A DNA stretch of 64,000 bases from contig OZ244910.1 in the NCBI GenBank assembly GCA_965221735.1, positions 2,666,001 through 2,730,000 on the forward strand, read 5' to 3'. The position numbers and the translations under genes were made by a program. Positions 33,642 through 42,751 of this stretch are shown in pieces; the first letter of the stretch is position 1; each line of letters opens with the position of its first letter. Origin of the DNA: UBA2991 sp965221735. Lineage in GTDB: Bacteria > Chloroflexota > Dehalococcoidia > Tepidiformales > Tepidiformaceae. Below the pieces are notes generated by a model. The model worked only from the letters and a program-made list of their open reading frames with translations. It made no database searches and had not been told where the DNA came from.

Positions 33642-34238
33642 ATGACGACCACGACGACGACCGAGGTGAGGCTGCTGACCGCTGCCGACCTGCTGCGGCT
33701 GTACAGCGAAGGCGTACGCGGCGAACTGATCCGGGGAGTGCTCTGCGAGACCATGGCGACGGGAATCGAACACGGAGCGATCGTCATGAGGCTGGGCGCC
33801 GCGCTGTTTGGCGCTGTCGAGCCTCGGCAGTTGGGAACGCTGGTGGCCTCGGATTCGGGCGTCTGGCTTGAGCGGGATCCAGACACCGTCCGCGAGCCCG
33901 ACATCGCGTTCTTTTCCACGGAGCGGATGCCGCTCAACACACGGATCACGGGATACGCCGAGGTGGCTCCCGACCTGGTTGTCGAGGTGGTTTCCCCGAG
34001 TGACGGCCGCCGCGAGGTCTACGACAAGGCCCATATGTGGCTCAATCACGGCGTGCGCCTCGTCTGGGTCGTGCAGCCGGAGATGCGCAGCATCGACGTG
34101 TACCGCTCGGGTGAGGCGGTCGCGACACTCGGCGATGAGGATGCGCTCGACGGGCTGGACGTGCTGCCCGGCTTCGCCTGCGAGGTGAGCGCCGTCTTCG
34201 GACCGCAGGTTGCGAGTGAGCACCCCGAGACGGACTAA
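33642..34238 (+). CDS. Uma2-family (DUF820) putative endonuclease, copy 2
   Basis: This 198-residue paralogue of the gene at 2927 keeps all family blocks: LLRLYSEGVRGELIRGVLCE, EPDIAFFSTERMPLNTRI, VVEVVSPSDGRREVYDKAHM and WVVQPEMRSIDVYRSGEAV. The predicted acidic and Lys residues of the PD-(D/E)XK-like site are present. ATG 33642 follows a purine-rich stretch (GGGAGCGAGA). The ending VSAVFGPQVA is shared with copy 3, so these two duplicated more recently than copy 1. Confidence 0.93.
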   Translation: MTTTTTTEVRLLTAADLLRLYSEGVRGELIRGVLCETMATGIEHGAIVMRLGAALFGAVEPRQLGTLVASDSGVWLERDPDTVREPDIAFFSTERMPLNTRITGYAEVAPDLVVEVVSPSDGRREVYDKAHMWLNHGVRLVWVVQPEMRSIDVYRSGEAVATLGDEDALDGLDVLPGFACEVSAVFGPQVASEHPETD

Positions 34239-34573
34239 GCGCGCACATCGAGACCCATGGGCCCTGTAGTTGGCCAGCCTCGCCCCCGGCGCGCGATGGC
34301 TGGCGAGGTTAGCGCTGACGCTCGTTGTCCTCCGGTGGCGGCCCGTGACGCGGCCACCGAACCGCTGGCCACATCGCCACGCCGATTCCGGCTGAGGCCT
34401 TTGCGGTGGGACATCCGGCAGTCGGCCAGTTCATGCGCGTGGGCGGTCCGGTCGTTGACTCGTCGAGCACGGGCCGAAACGCTGCCAGTGCGCTCCCGCG
34501 ATACACAGGAAGCGCCGCACCACGTACCCGGCTTGCTGTCGTAGTAGACTGAGAGCGCACGGAAGCAAGGCCG
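34239..34573. other. Intergenic stretch between Uma2 copies
   Basis: There is no supportable gene in 335 bp. The only feature is TAGACT at 34545-34550 in a TAGTAGACTGAG context 23 bases before the next ATG, a candidate -10 shared with the other Uma2 copies. Confidence 0.5.
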
Positions 34574-35173
34574 ATGACGACCACACCGATGACCGAAGCG
34601 AGGCTGCTGACCGCCGACGAGTTGCTGCGGCTCTCCAGCGAGGGCGTGCGCGGCGAACTGATCCGGGGAGTGCTCTGCGAAACCATGCCGACGGGACAGG
34701 AACACGGTGAGATCGTTGTCGGTTTGAGCGCGGCATTGTGGAACTTTGTGAACCCCCGGGGGTTGGGGCGGTTGACGGCCTCGGATTCGGGCGTGTGGCT
34801 GGAGCGCAACCCCGACACGGTGCGCGAGCCGGATGTCGCGTTCTTCTCCGCGGCGAAGGCGCCGCCCGGCATGAGGGTGACCGGCTACTCCGAGACCGTT
34901 CCGGACCTCGTCGCCGAGATCGCCTCCCCGAGCGACAGCCGCCGCGAGGTCTACGACAAGGCCCACATGTGGCTCAGCCACGGCGTGCGTCTCGTCTGGG
35001 TCGTGCAGCCGGAGACGCGCAGCATCGACGTGTACCGGCCCGGCGAGGCCGTCTCGACGCTCGGCGATGAGGACTCGCTCGACGGGCTGGACGTGCTGCC
35101 GGGCTTCACCTGCGAGGTGAGCGCCGTCTTCGGCCCGCGCCCCGCCGACGAGCGCCTGCAGGACGCGCCCTGA
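34574..35173 (+). CDS. Uma2-family (DUF820) putative endonuclease, copy 3
   Basis: The 199-residue protein is closest to copy 2 (shared VYDKAHMWL, GVRLVWVVQPE, SIDVYR, LDGLDVLPGF and CEVSAVFGP). It retains EPDVAFFSAAKAPPGMRVTG and VAEIASPSDS with the expected acidic residues. ATG 34574 is preceded by GGAAGCAAGG. Three complete copies and one relic in a single 64-kb window fit the highly multiplied nature of this family. Function is unknown. Confidence 0.93.
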   Translation: MTTTPMTEARLLTADELLRLSSEGVRGELIRGVLCETMPTGQEHGEIVVGLSAALWNFVNPRGLGRLTASDSGVWLERNPDTVREPDVAFFSAAKAPPGMRVTGYSETVPDLVAEIASPSDSRREVYDKAHMWLSHGVRLVWVVQPETRSIDVYRPGEAVSTLGDEDSLDGLDVLPGFTCEVSAVFGPRPADERLQDAP

Positions 35174-35323
35174 GGTCGCCTCCTGCAGCGCGCTGCTGAG
35201 TCCGCCGGTGGCCGGGGCGCGAGGCGCCGGGCCGCAGCGCTCCCCGAGCCCCCCACGGCTCCTGACCCGTCTCGCCGTATAGTGCCAAGCGCGAGGCGGT
35301 CAAATGCGTTCACCGGAGGCGGC

Positions 35324-36061
35324 ATGCTGAGGCGGCTCGGCGCCTTGCTCGTCACGGCGGCGTTCCTGCCGCTGCTCCTCTCGTGCGGCGGCAGCGACAC
35401 CGTGGTGATCGCGACCGTGGGCGACTACCACTCCTTCGACTTCATCAACGACGAGGGCGAGATCGACGGCCTCGAGCGCGAGCTGGGCGACGAGCTGTGC
35501 CGGCGCGCCGGCCTGGAGTGCGAATGGATCCTGCACGAGTGGGACACGCTCATCCCCGATCTCATGGCGGAACAGTTCGACGTGATCATCGCCGGCATGA
35601 GCATCACCACCGAACGTGACGAGTTGATCGACTTCGCGGGCCCGTATTACCCGCCACGCCCCTCCATGTACCTGGCACGGGCAGGCGCGGGTGAAGAAGC
35701 CATGGAGGGCACGATCGGGGTCACCGCCAACACCAGCTTCTCCGACTACCTGACGGAGCAGGGCATCACGTTCACGCCGCTCGACGGAGGGGTCGACGCC
35801 GCCTCGACGGTCCTGAGCGGTGACGTGGACGCCGTGCTCGTCGACCACGGCTACGGGGTGGCGAAGCTCGCCGAGCACGCCGGGTGGCTCGAGGCTGTCG
35901 GCCCGTCGCTGCGGCTCGACCAGGGCCTCGGCATCGGCGTCCGCACGGGCAGCGAGCTCCTGGACGCCTTCAACGACGCCCTCGACTCCATGAAGGCCGA
36001 CGGTAGCCTGAACGCACTGATCCGCAGGTGGCTCGGGGCGCACGCGGCCACGTTCGAGTAG
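35324..36061 (+). CDS. Amino-acid-type ABC substrate-binding lipoprotein
   Basis: The 245-residue family-3 solute-binding protein begins MLRRLGALLVTAAFLPLLLS with Cys next in a lipobox (LLLSCG), so it is a membrane-anchored lipoprotein. Typical blocks are IDGLERELGDELCRRAGLEC, DVIIAGMSITTERDELIDFA (family signature) and GTIGVTANTSFSDYL. ATG 35324 is chosen over a GTG at 35282 because GGAGG lies four bases upstream and the signal peptide starts there. TATAGT at 35278-35283 is a possible -10. No permease or ATPase gene accompanies it, so it is an orphan binding protein or sensor. Confidence 0.9.
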   Translation: MLRRLGALLVTAAFLPLLLSCGGSDTVVIATVGDYHSFDFINDEGEIDGLERELGDELCRRAGLECEWILHEWDTLIPDLMAEQFDVIIAGMSITTERDELIDFAGPYYPPRPSMYLARAGAGEEAMEGTIGVTANTSFSDYLTEQGITFTPLDGGVDAASTVLSGDVDAVLVDHGYGVAKLAEHAGWLEAVGPSLRLDQGLGIGVRTGSELLDAFNDALDSMKADGSLNALIRRWLGAHAATFE

Positions 36062-36136
36062 CAGCGAGCGGCAGAGCTGGGCGAGAAGTCCCGGCGCCTG
36101 GCGCGGACTGGCGGCATCGGGCGGCTGCGGTCGCCT

Positions 36137-37023
36137 ACTGGTAGATGACGATGTCGGGCAGCCGCTCGAGGGCCTGCACCTCCTCCGGCGTGCATCCAGT
36201 CCGTGAACTGGTGCACCATCAGGATCTTGGGCGGCAGGCCCTCCTCCCGCACGAGCCTGGCGAGCTCGCGCTGGATCTCGTTGGCCTGCTCGCCCGTGAT
36301 CGAACCAATGGCGAGCCCCGGCCCCACGCCAAGCCGCCCCGTCGCGAACTCCGGATCGAGGGCGAGGTGCACGAACGGCTCGCGCAGGAAGGGCGCCAGC
36401 AGCCGCACCTCGGTCAAGGGGTCGCTCCAGCCGATCTGGGTGTCGAGGAAGAGCAGCAGGCCGTGCCCGCGGGCAGCCTCGACGTACTCCGCGATGCGCT
36501 CGTGGGCGAGGTGGCCGAGCCAGTCCCCCTCGGGCGTGGGCCAGACCTGAGCGACGCCCACGACCAGGTGATAGGCCGCGACCGCGCCGCGCGGACCGTT
36601 GAGCGCGTCGTAGCGCTCCGCCCAGACAGCGACGCGCGCGGCGACCTCGGCGGGCGTGCCGTGTCCGAGCACGCCCATCGCCGGAACGTCGGGATGACCG
36701 TGGAAGGAGACGATCTGGGGTGGCTCGCGGACGGGCGTGACGGGCGATGAGACGAGCCAGTGGCCGGGTCCAAGGCCGAGGGCAGGAAGCGCTCAGCGGG
36801 GAGCAGGCGCGCGCTCCAGGCGGACGCCGGGGACGCGCGGACCTGCAGGGCGACCTCGATGCGCCCGCCGTCGAGCGCCTGCGCCGCGAACCTCGCTCGC
36901 GTCAGCTCCAGGCGGTTCCTGGGCGCCAGCGGGAGCCGCCCCCCAGGCCAGGGCCGCGCCGAGCGCCAGCGCCGCGCTCGGCCACCAGCTCACACGAAGC
37001 CGGCGCGCCCGCAGCGACGTCAC
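36137..37023 (-). pseudogene. Decayed paralogue of the C-terminal domain of the first gene
   Basis: GTG 37023 opens a signal-peptide-like start (ALALGAALAWGAAPAGAQ). The protein then continues across frames as TRARFAAQALDGGRIEVALQ and, after another indel near 36780, as PPQIVSFHGHPDVPAMGVLG through GWSDPLTEVRLLAPFLREPF to PPKILMVHQFTDWMH. A final frameshift near 36198 leads to EVQALERLPDIVIYQ and a stop at 36137. Compared with residues 640-905 of the first gene, about 50 residues before the end are missing. At least three frame changes make it a pseudogene. In its original form it was probably a small secreted single-domain protein. Confidence 0.7.
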
Positions 37024-37037
37024 CGCGCGGAGCCTGG

Positions 37038-37475
37038 CTACGCCGCGCTGCCCGCGCCGCCGGTCCAGAGACGCCGGGCGGCGCCGAGCGCGAGGACGAC
37101 GTAGAGGGCGTCCATCGCCGGGAAGTAGACGAGGTGGGAGGTCACGGCCGCTCCCGTCTCGCTCTCGGGGTTGAGGGTCCAGAACCAGCCCCAGAAGAAG
37201 AGCATCGCCAGCACGATCGCGCCGTAGAACGCGAGCCGCGACCGCAGGTATCCGACCGTGGCGCGGTCGGCGTCTTCGAACGCCCGGTACGAACGGAAGG
37301 CGGCGACCACGATCACCCCCACCCCTGCGGCCATGAACCAGTTCAGCACCTTCCAGGCGGGATACTCGGGCGAGCCGTCGTGGAAGAGCGGCGTCAGCAT
37401 CAGCAGGAAGGCCACGGCGATCGCCGTCGCGGCGAGATAGAGCGCCACGCTGCGTTGCGCCAGCCCCGTCGTCAT
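37038..37475 (-). CDS. Four-helix integral membrane protein, unknown
   Basis: This 145-residue protein has four hydrophobic segments: about 10-29 (ALYLAATAIAVAFLLML), 44-63 (VLNWFMAAGVGVIVVAA), 84-103 (YGAIVLAMLFFWGWFWTL) and 115-134. It starts at ATG 37475 and ends with a short polar tail GGAGSAA. I do not recognise a family. It lies upstream of, and in the same direction as, the decayed secreted-protein gene. Confidence 0.75.
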   Translation of the reverse strand: MTTGLAQRSVALYLAATAIAVAFLLMLTPLFHDGSPEYPAWKVLNWFMAAGVGVIVVAAFRSYRAFEDADRATVGYLRSRLAFYGAIVLAMLFFWGWFWTLNPESETGAAVTSHLVYFPAMDALYVVLALGAARRLWTGGAGSAA

Positions 37476-37684
37476 GACTCCGCCTCCGCGCGATCATGCA
37501 CTATGAGAGTCCAGCGCCTTGCCGACCCCTGCGCATCGATCAGCGCGAGCAGCGTCGCGACCGGCCGTATCGTGACGGGCCCGCTCAAGCCGTCAAGCAC
37601 TCGCGTCATTGCGGGTACCCTCCCTCATCCGTCGCAGCTCTGCTTGGATCAGGGCCGCGACCCCAACGGGGAAGGAGCCGCACC

Positions 37685-38422
37685 ATGCATGGACCGGACC
37701 AGGACGATCCCACGGGCAGCGCCCGCCGCGAGGCCCTGCTCGACCGCGTCGAGCGCGCGACGGAGCTGCCGCTGATGATCCTCTCGTTCACGCTGCTGCC
37801 CCTGCTTGCGGCGCCGCTGCTCTGGGAGCTGCGGCCAGCCTCGCAGGCCGTGGCGATCGCCTGCAGCCTCGCGATCTGGGCCCTCTTCGCCGCCGAGTTG
37901 CTGATCAGGCTGGCCATCGCTCCCCAGCGCGGTCGCTATCTCCGGCAGCACTGGCTCGACGCGCTCGGCGTGCTGCTCCCGGTCGCCCGCCCGCTCAGAA
38001 TACTCTGGATCGTCCGCTACGGGTCGCGCGCCTACCGCCGCCCGGTGCGGTTCGCGCATGTCGACTTCCTGGGCGCCTACGCCGTCGGCCTCGTGCTCCT
38101 GATCGCGACGATCGTGACCTCGCTGGAGCGCGGGCACGACTCGCCCGTGGAGTCCTTCCCGGACGCGCTGTGGTGGTCGATCGCCACCGTCACGACGGTG
38201 GGCTACGGCGACATCGTGCCGGTGACGGCGGCCGGGCGCGCCTGCGCCTACGTGCTGATGCTCGGAGGCATCGGCCTCTTCGGCGCGCTCACCGCCAACC
38301 TCGCCGCGATGCTGTCCAGGCGCGAAGACCCCTCGCTCGCCGCCCTCGCCTCGCTCCAGGACGAAGTACGCGAGCTGCGCGCCGCACTCGAGCGCTCGCG
38401 CCAGCGCGACGATGCCGGGTAG
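37685..38422 (+). CDS. Voltage-gated-type potassium channel
   Basis: The 245-residue protein has the selectivity filter TVTTVGYGDIVPVTAAGR at about residues 170-187, the pore helix FPDALWWSIAT just before it, and hydrophobic segments before and after. The N-terminal part contains a short voltage-sensor-like region with Arg-rich ARPLRILWIVRYGSRAYRRP, corresponding to S4. The C-terminus is a short helical tail (LQDEVRELRAALERSRQ) that may form a coiled coil and assemble the tetramer. ATG 37685 follows GGAAGGAG. This is a standard small Kv-like channel; the regulatory ligand is unknown. Confidence 0.93.
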   Translation: MHGPDQDDPTGSARREALLDRVERATELPLMILSFTLLPLLAAPLLWELRPASQAVAIACSLAIWALFAAELLIRLAIAPQRGRYLRQHWLDALGVLLPVARPLRILWIVRYGSRAYRRPVRFAHVDFLGAYAVGLVLLIATIVTSLERGHDSPVESFPDALWWSIATVTTVGYGDIVPVTAAGRACAYVLMLGGIGLFGALTANLAAMLSRREDPSLAALASLQDEVRELRAALERSRQRDDAG

Positions 38423-38436
38423 GGAGGCCCGCCCGT

Positions 38437-38457
38437 CCGCCCCCCCGGCGGGGGCGG
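38437..38457 (+). terminator. GC-rich hairpin after the potassium channel
   Basis: CCGCCCCC (38437-38444) pairs with GGGGGCGG (38450-38457) around a 5-nt loop, 15 bases after the stop codon. It is followed by CTTCGATTGT, which is only weakly T-rich. It is a plausible terminator for the channel gene. Confidence 0.5.
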
Positions 38458-38536
38458 CTTCGATTGTGTGCGGTCCGTCCGTGACCCTTGGCGTATGCCA
38501 TACTCCGCTGGCAAGTCCCTTCGAGGAGGTGCGGGC

Positions 38537-39145
38537 ATGAGCATCGTCAGCCAGACGGAACTGCGTGAGACCTACCGGGAGCCGGCTCCGCGGGCGCAGC
38601 AGAAGGTGCTGGACCACATCGAACGGCACGCCCGCGACTTCATCGCGCTCTCGCCCTTCTGCGTGATCAGCTCCCTCGGCGCCGATGGCCGCCAGGACAC
38701 CTCGCCCAGGGGCGACCCGCCCGGCTTCGTGGCGGTGCTCGACGAGCGCACCCTGCTCATCCCCGACCGCCCGGGCAACAACCAGGTCGACTCGCTCCAG
38801 AACGTCATCGCCCACCCCGAGGTGGGGCTGCTCTTCCTCGTGCCGGGCATGAACGAGACCCTGCGCGTCAGCGGCACGGCCGAGATCATCACGGACGAGG
38901 CGCTCCTGGCGCCCCTCGCCATCGGCCGCAAGGCCCCGCCATCGGGCCTGCGCATCACCGTGGAGGAGGCCTTCCTGCACTGCGGCAGGTCGCTCATCCG
39001 CTCCCGGCTCTGGGAGGCGGACGCGCAGATCGACCGCGCCTGCTATCCCACCTACGGGCAGGTGCTGGCCGACCAGATCAGGGGAGCCAACGCCGCCGAG
39101 ATCGACGCCTCCGAGGCGGAGGCCAACCGCGAACGCCTCTACTGA
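38537..39145 (+). CDS. PPOX-class FMN-dependent flavoprotein (MSMEG_1061-like)
   Basis: This 202-residue protein has the split-barrel flavin-binding pattern of pyridoxamine-phosphate-oxidase-like proteins: FIALSPFCVISSLGADGRQD, SPRGDPPGFVAVLDERTLLI, IPDRPGNNQVDSLQNVIAHP and VGLLFLVPGMNETLRVSGTA. The length and the GDPPGF and NNQVDSL motifs match the MSMEG_1061 subgroup. ATG 38537 follows GAGGAGG with a spacing of eight. Such proteins bind FMN or F420 and reduce small molecules; the substrate is unknown. A relic of the same gene family is at 2786-2843. Confidence 0.9.
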   Translation: MSIVSQTELRETYREPAPRAQQKVLDHIERHARDFIALSPFCVISSLGADGRQDTSPRGDPPGFVAVLDERTLLIPDRPGNNQVDSLQNVIAHPEVGLLFLVPGMNETLRVSGTAEIITDEALLAPLAIGRKAPPSGLRITVEEAFLHCGRSLIRSRLWEADAQIDRACYPTYGQVLADQIRGANAAEIDASEAEANRERLY

Positions 39146-39370
39146 CCGGCCGGCCCGCGGCGTGCACGAGCGCTTCGGCTCGGGCTTGCCTCTTCGGCGT
39201 CCTCGGCGGAGAGGGCAATTGGGCTCATCTGCGGCCAGCGGCGCCCCGCGACGCCGCTCACCGGATGAACCGGCTTCGGCGCTCGGGTCCCGGCGGTTGA
39301 AGCGGTTCCCGCAGAGGGCCTATGGTCGCGCAACGAGCGCGCTGCGCCGACAGAAGGAGCATGGACGAAC

Positions 39371-40099
39371 ATGACGAGTATGACTTTTAGGGGAACAAGA
39401 CGCCGGCTGGGCCATCGTCGGGGGACTCGCGCTCCTGGTGATCGCGCTCATCCTCTATCCCGGAGGCTGGGTGGTCGACGCCACCAGCTCGCTGGACTTC
39501 CAGTCCACGATCGACGCCATGGTCGAGAACGACAACCTCTCACACGCGGTCTTCTTCGCCGTGATCGTCGCATGCCTGGCCATCTCCTACGGTCTCTTCT
39601 GGTTCTGGCGCCTCAGCGACTCCGGCGACGCCCTGCTGCGCTTCGGCATCCTGCTCAACCTCTTCCACTACGGCATCTACATCCTGACGATGGGGATGCG
39701 CCACATGCTCGTCGCGATCGCCCAGCACCAGGGCGACATCGAGGTCGACGGCGTCGCCGCCAGCGCGGCGCAGATCAACGACTACCTCGTCTGCAGGCCA
39801 CCAGCGGAGGCCTCCACTACGCGTTTGCCGTGGTGTCCTCGGTGAGCGGCGTCGTCCTCGGACTCGCGCTCGCCCGGCGCTTCGGCGCGCTGAATATCTA
39901 CGCCTCGGCCCGCTGGGTCTTCTTCGCTGCAGGAGTGGCGGGACTGCTCAACGCGGTCATCGGCCAGCAGGCCGAGGTCGCGCCCGCGGCCTTCGTGGCC
40001 ACGAGCAACGTCGTCATCTTCATCGCGGCGCTCGCGCTCCTGGTCATCGGCGTCGGCGTGCTGCGAGGCGCGCGCGAACTCGTCCCGGACGGGAGCTGA
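39371..40099 (+). pseudogene. Multi-pass membrane protein with two frameshifts
   Basis: ATG 39371 starts the gene. The sensible protein moves to another frame near 39395 (DAGWAIVGGLALLVIALILY) and back near 39790 (LQATSGGLHYAFAVVSSVSG), ending LVIGVGVLRGARELVPDG. The reconstruction has about 240 residues and six hydrophobic segments with loops such as YGLFWFWRLSDSGDALLRFG and GMRHMLVAIAQHQGDIEVDG. This resembles DUF4386-type membrane proteins in layout, but I cannot assign it. There are two indels in one gene. Confidence 0.6.
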
Positions 40100-40305
40100 C
40101 ACTCACGCCTGAACGCCGCGGGGGCCTGGGCAGCGCCCCGTCCGTTGACGGGGAGGGGTCGCGACGTGCTACAGCCTGTGGACCGCAGGGCGGCGACGCG
40201 CGACACCCCCGCCCTGGCGGGCCCCCGACGCCTTCCACCGCTTGGGAGCGGTAGAGACGGGTGCAGGACCCGCCGCAATCTCGGCGGGATCCCGCCGGCA
40301 AGCCC

Positions 40306-42168
40306 CTACTGGCACGCCTCCAGGCCGAGCTTGTCCAGGTCGTTGTCCGCGATGTCCAGCAGCGCAGCCGGAATGCACCCGCTCAGCTCGTTGCCAGAGA
40401 GGTACAGCAGCGCCAGATCGGGCAGGTCGATCAGTTCGGCGGGGATCTCGCCGCTCAGCTGATTGTCGTCCAGGTGCAGCTGCTCCAGCTTGATCAGGTT
40501 GCCCAGCTCGGGCGGAAGCTCGCCCTCCAACCGGTTTTCGTCCAGCCGCAGCTCTTCGAGGTTGGCCAGATCCCCCAGTTCCGGCGGGATTGGGCCGCTC
40601 AACTCGTTGCGAGTCAAGCCCAGGAACGTCAGCTCTGCGAGGTCGCCCAGCTCCGCCGGAATCTCGCCGGTCAGCATGTTCTGGTACAGGATCAGGTACT
40701 CGAGGCTGGCGAGGCCGCCCAACTCGGCCGGAATCTCGCCAGACAGCCGGTTCCGGTTGAGGTACAGCCGCTTGAGGTTCCGGAGGCTGCCCAACTCCTC
40801 CGGTATGCCTCCGGTCAGGCGGTTACCGTGGAGATACAGCAGTTCCAGCTCGGAGAGGTTGCCCAGCTCCGGGGGAATCTCGCCGGTCAGGTCATTGTCG
40901 GAGAGATAGAGGCGCTCCAGCCGGGCGAAGCTGCCGAACGCCCGCGGAATCTCGCCGCTGAGACGGTTCCCGTCCAGCCCAAGCACGACCAGGTTGGACA
41001 GGTTGTTCAACTCGACGGGAATCTCACCGGTGAACTGGTTCTGCCTCAGCCACAGGGACTTCAGGTCCGTGAGCTTTCCCAGCGCGCCCGGGATCGTTCC
41101 GGTCAGCTCGTTCTCGTCGACATCGAGGACTCTGAGGTTGACGAGGTTCCCCAGCTCCACCGGGAGCGTGCCGGTCAGCTCGTTCCGCCACAACTCCAGG
41201 TTGGTCAGGTTGGTCATGGCGCCGAGCTCGACGGGGATCGGACCGCTCAGCATATTGCGGTTGAGCGACAGGACCCGCAGCTCGGACAGCCCGGTCAGGG
41301 CGATGGGAATCTCGCCGGTCAGCTCGTTGCCGTCGAGGTCCAGCACGTTGAGCCTGGCCATGCCGCCCAATTCTCCCGGGATCTCGCCGCTGAGCTCGTT
41401 GTCCGCCAGCCGGAGCACGCGCAGGTCGCCCACTCCGGCCAGCTCCGGCGGTATCGTCCCGGCCAGGTCGTTGTTCCCGAGGTGCAGGGCGCGCAGCCTC
41501 GAGAGCCCGGCCAACTGCGCGGGAATCGTCCCGGCCAGGTCGTTGTTGTCCAGGTTCAGCACGAGCACGCAGCCGTCACTGTCCGTGGAGACGCCGAACC
41601 ACTCGTCGATGGGGGCGGTATCGCTGAGCCAGTTGAGGCTGATCCGCCAGTTGGGGCCGTCGGTCGCCTCGTAGAGCGCCTGCAGCGCGTCACGGTCGCT
41701 GGCGCACGCCGCCGGTCCTCCGGGCAGCGTCGCCAGCTCGGACCATGACGACCACCGGGGCTCGCCGTAGCGCTGTTCGCTGCTGCCGACGATGAACCAG
41801 TACGACGCGCCCGGCGTCAGCCGCCTGACGGTGTGCGAGGTCTGGCCGTCGTTGGCCACGCTCACCGAGGTGAACGCCGCACGCCAGTCCTCGCCGGTCG
41901 CCACGGCAGCCTCATGGTCGGCTCGGGAGACCCAGCCGATGCGGTAGTAGTCCGCGTCCTCAACAGCGTTCCAGGTCACGATGACCTCGCCGGGGTGGAG
42001 TCCCGCAACGACCTGCGGCCGTGCCTGCGCGGTTGGGTCGGACTGGGCCGCTGCGGTCGTGACGCCGATAGCGATGATCGCGGTCAGGAGGGCGGTGAAT
42101 AGCAGTGCAGCGATGCGGCCGAGCGGTCTCCGCCCGCCCGACTCCGTGCCTGTGGGATGCGCAGCCAT
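40306..42168 (-). CDS. Secreted fibronectin III plus plant-type LRR protein
   Basis: The 620-residue protein starts at ATG 42168 (GGAGG upstream) with a signal peptide (IAALLFTALLTAIIAIGVTT, AAA-QS). A fibronectin-III-like domain occupies about 47-150 (VIVTWNAVEDADYYRIGWVS). A capping segment with LQALYEATDGPNWR and W-F-G-V follows. Seventeen consecutive 24-residue leucine-rich repeats with the plant-type NxLxGxIPxELGxLxxL consensus come next, ending SGCIPAALLDIADNDLDKLG. No membrane anchor is present. It is likely an extracellular binding protein for host, matrix or partner proteins. The regularity of the repeats implies strong structural constraint or recent repeat expansion. Confidence 0.93.
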   Translation of the reverse strand: MAAHPTGTESGGRRPLGRIAALLFTALLTAIIAIGVTTAAAQSDPTAQARPQVVAGLHPGEVIVTWNAVEDADYYRIGWVSRADHEAAVATGEDWRAAFTSVSVANDGQTSHTVRRLTPGASYWFIVGSSEQRYGEPRWSSWSELATLPGGPAACASDRDALQALYEATDGPNWRISLNWLSDTAPIDEWFGVSTDSDGCVLVLNLDNNDLAGTIPAQLAGLSRLRALHLGNNDLAGTIPPELAGVGDLRVLRLADNELSGEIPGELGGMARLNVLDLDGNELTGEIPIALTGLSELRVLSLNRNMLSGPIPVELGAMTNLTNLELWRNELTGTLPVELGNLVNLRVLDVDENELTGTIPGALGKLTDLKSLWLRQNQFTGEIPVELNNLSNLVVLGLDGNRLSGEIPRAFGSFARLERLYLSDNDLTGEIPPELGNLSELELLYLHGNRLTGGIPEELGSLRNLKRLYLNRNRLSGEIPAELGGLASLEYLILYQNMLTGEIPAELGDLAELTFLGLTRNELSGPIPPELGDLANLEELRLDENRLEGELPPELGNLIKLEQLHLDDNQLSGEIPAELIDLPDLALLYLSGNELSGCIPAALLDIADNDLDKLGLEACQ

Positions 42169-42449
42169 GATGCTCCTCCGCAGGTCTGGGGCGAGTGTAG
42201 CGCGCACCCTGTCGGGCCGCGAGGTGAAGGCGGAGGCGAGGGCTGCTGCGGGCGCAGGCAGTGCAGAGCAAGCGCCCACCGGCGCACCCAGACATCTTCT
42301 CCGGCTCGCATGTTCCACCGCGAGGAACCATGCTGCCCTCACCCCTGTGGCGGATCGACTTGGAACCTGCCGCCTTCCACATGTCGCCGCGGGCGGCGTA
42401 AGGTTCGGGCCGTGGTTCCCCGGTCCGGGACGAATGAGGGAGGGACCCC

Positions 42450-42620
42450 ATGGGCAAGCGAGTGAGCGGGCTGTTCACGGCGGTGGGCGCTGGCGTGGTG
42501 GTGGGGGCCGTCGTCGGCCTCGTGGGCGAGCTGATCGCGGATCCCCCCTCGGTCGTCACGGGGATCATCGCGGGTGTGCTCGCCAGTCTCGCGGCAGGGG
42601 CGGCCTTGGTGAGGCGATAG
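42450..42620 (+). CDS. Small two-helix membrane protein (56 residues)
   Basis: ATG 42450 follows GAGGGAGGG at a good spacing and encodes MGKRVSGLFTAVGAGVVVGA, then a polar turn near ELIADPPSVV and a second hydrophobic helix TGIIAGVLASLAAGAALVRR to a stop at 42618. The hairpin topology with Gly/Ala-rich helices is typical of small membrane proteins. Function is unknown. It is too short for many gene callers. Confidence 0.65.
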   Translation: MGKRVSGLFTAVGAGVVVGAVVGLVGELIADPPSVVTGIIAGVLASLAAGAALVRR

Positions 42621-42653
42621 TTCAGCCGCTGGCGGAGGACGGGGGTGTCTTGG

Positions 42654-42722
42654 CTGACGCCCTCGCCGGGCCGGAACGAGACCATGCGGTAGGGTCCGGC
42701 GCCGTGCGGCGCGAGGCTCTGA
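42654..42722 (-). pseudogene. Fragment of a family-5 solute-binding protein gene
   Basis: About 70 bp encodes LAPHGAGPYRMVSFRPGEGV and matches LAPLGTGPYRIVSFRPGEGV of the intact gene at 43254-44981 (44310-44390). Homology stops on both sides, making this another short gene relic. Confidence 0.7.
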
Positions 42723-42751
42723 ACGAGTTTCCCGACCGGGCGGTCGGCCAC

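Noticed and set aside
40261..41748. 495-codon plus-strand frame over the LRR gene
   Set aside because: It is a Gln/Leu/Val-rich antisense shadow of the LRR repeats.
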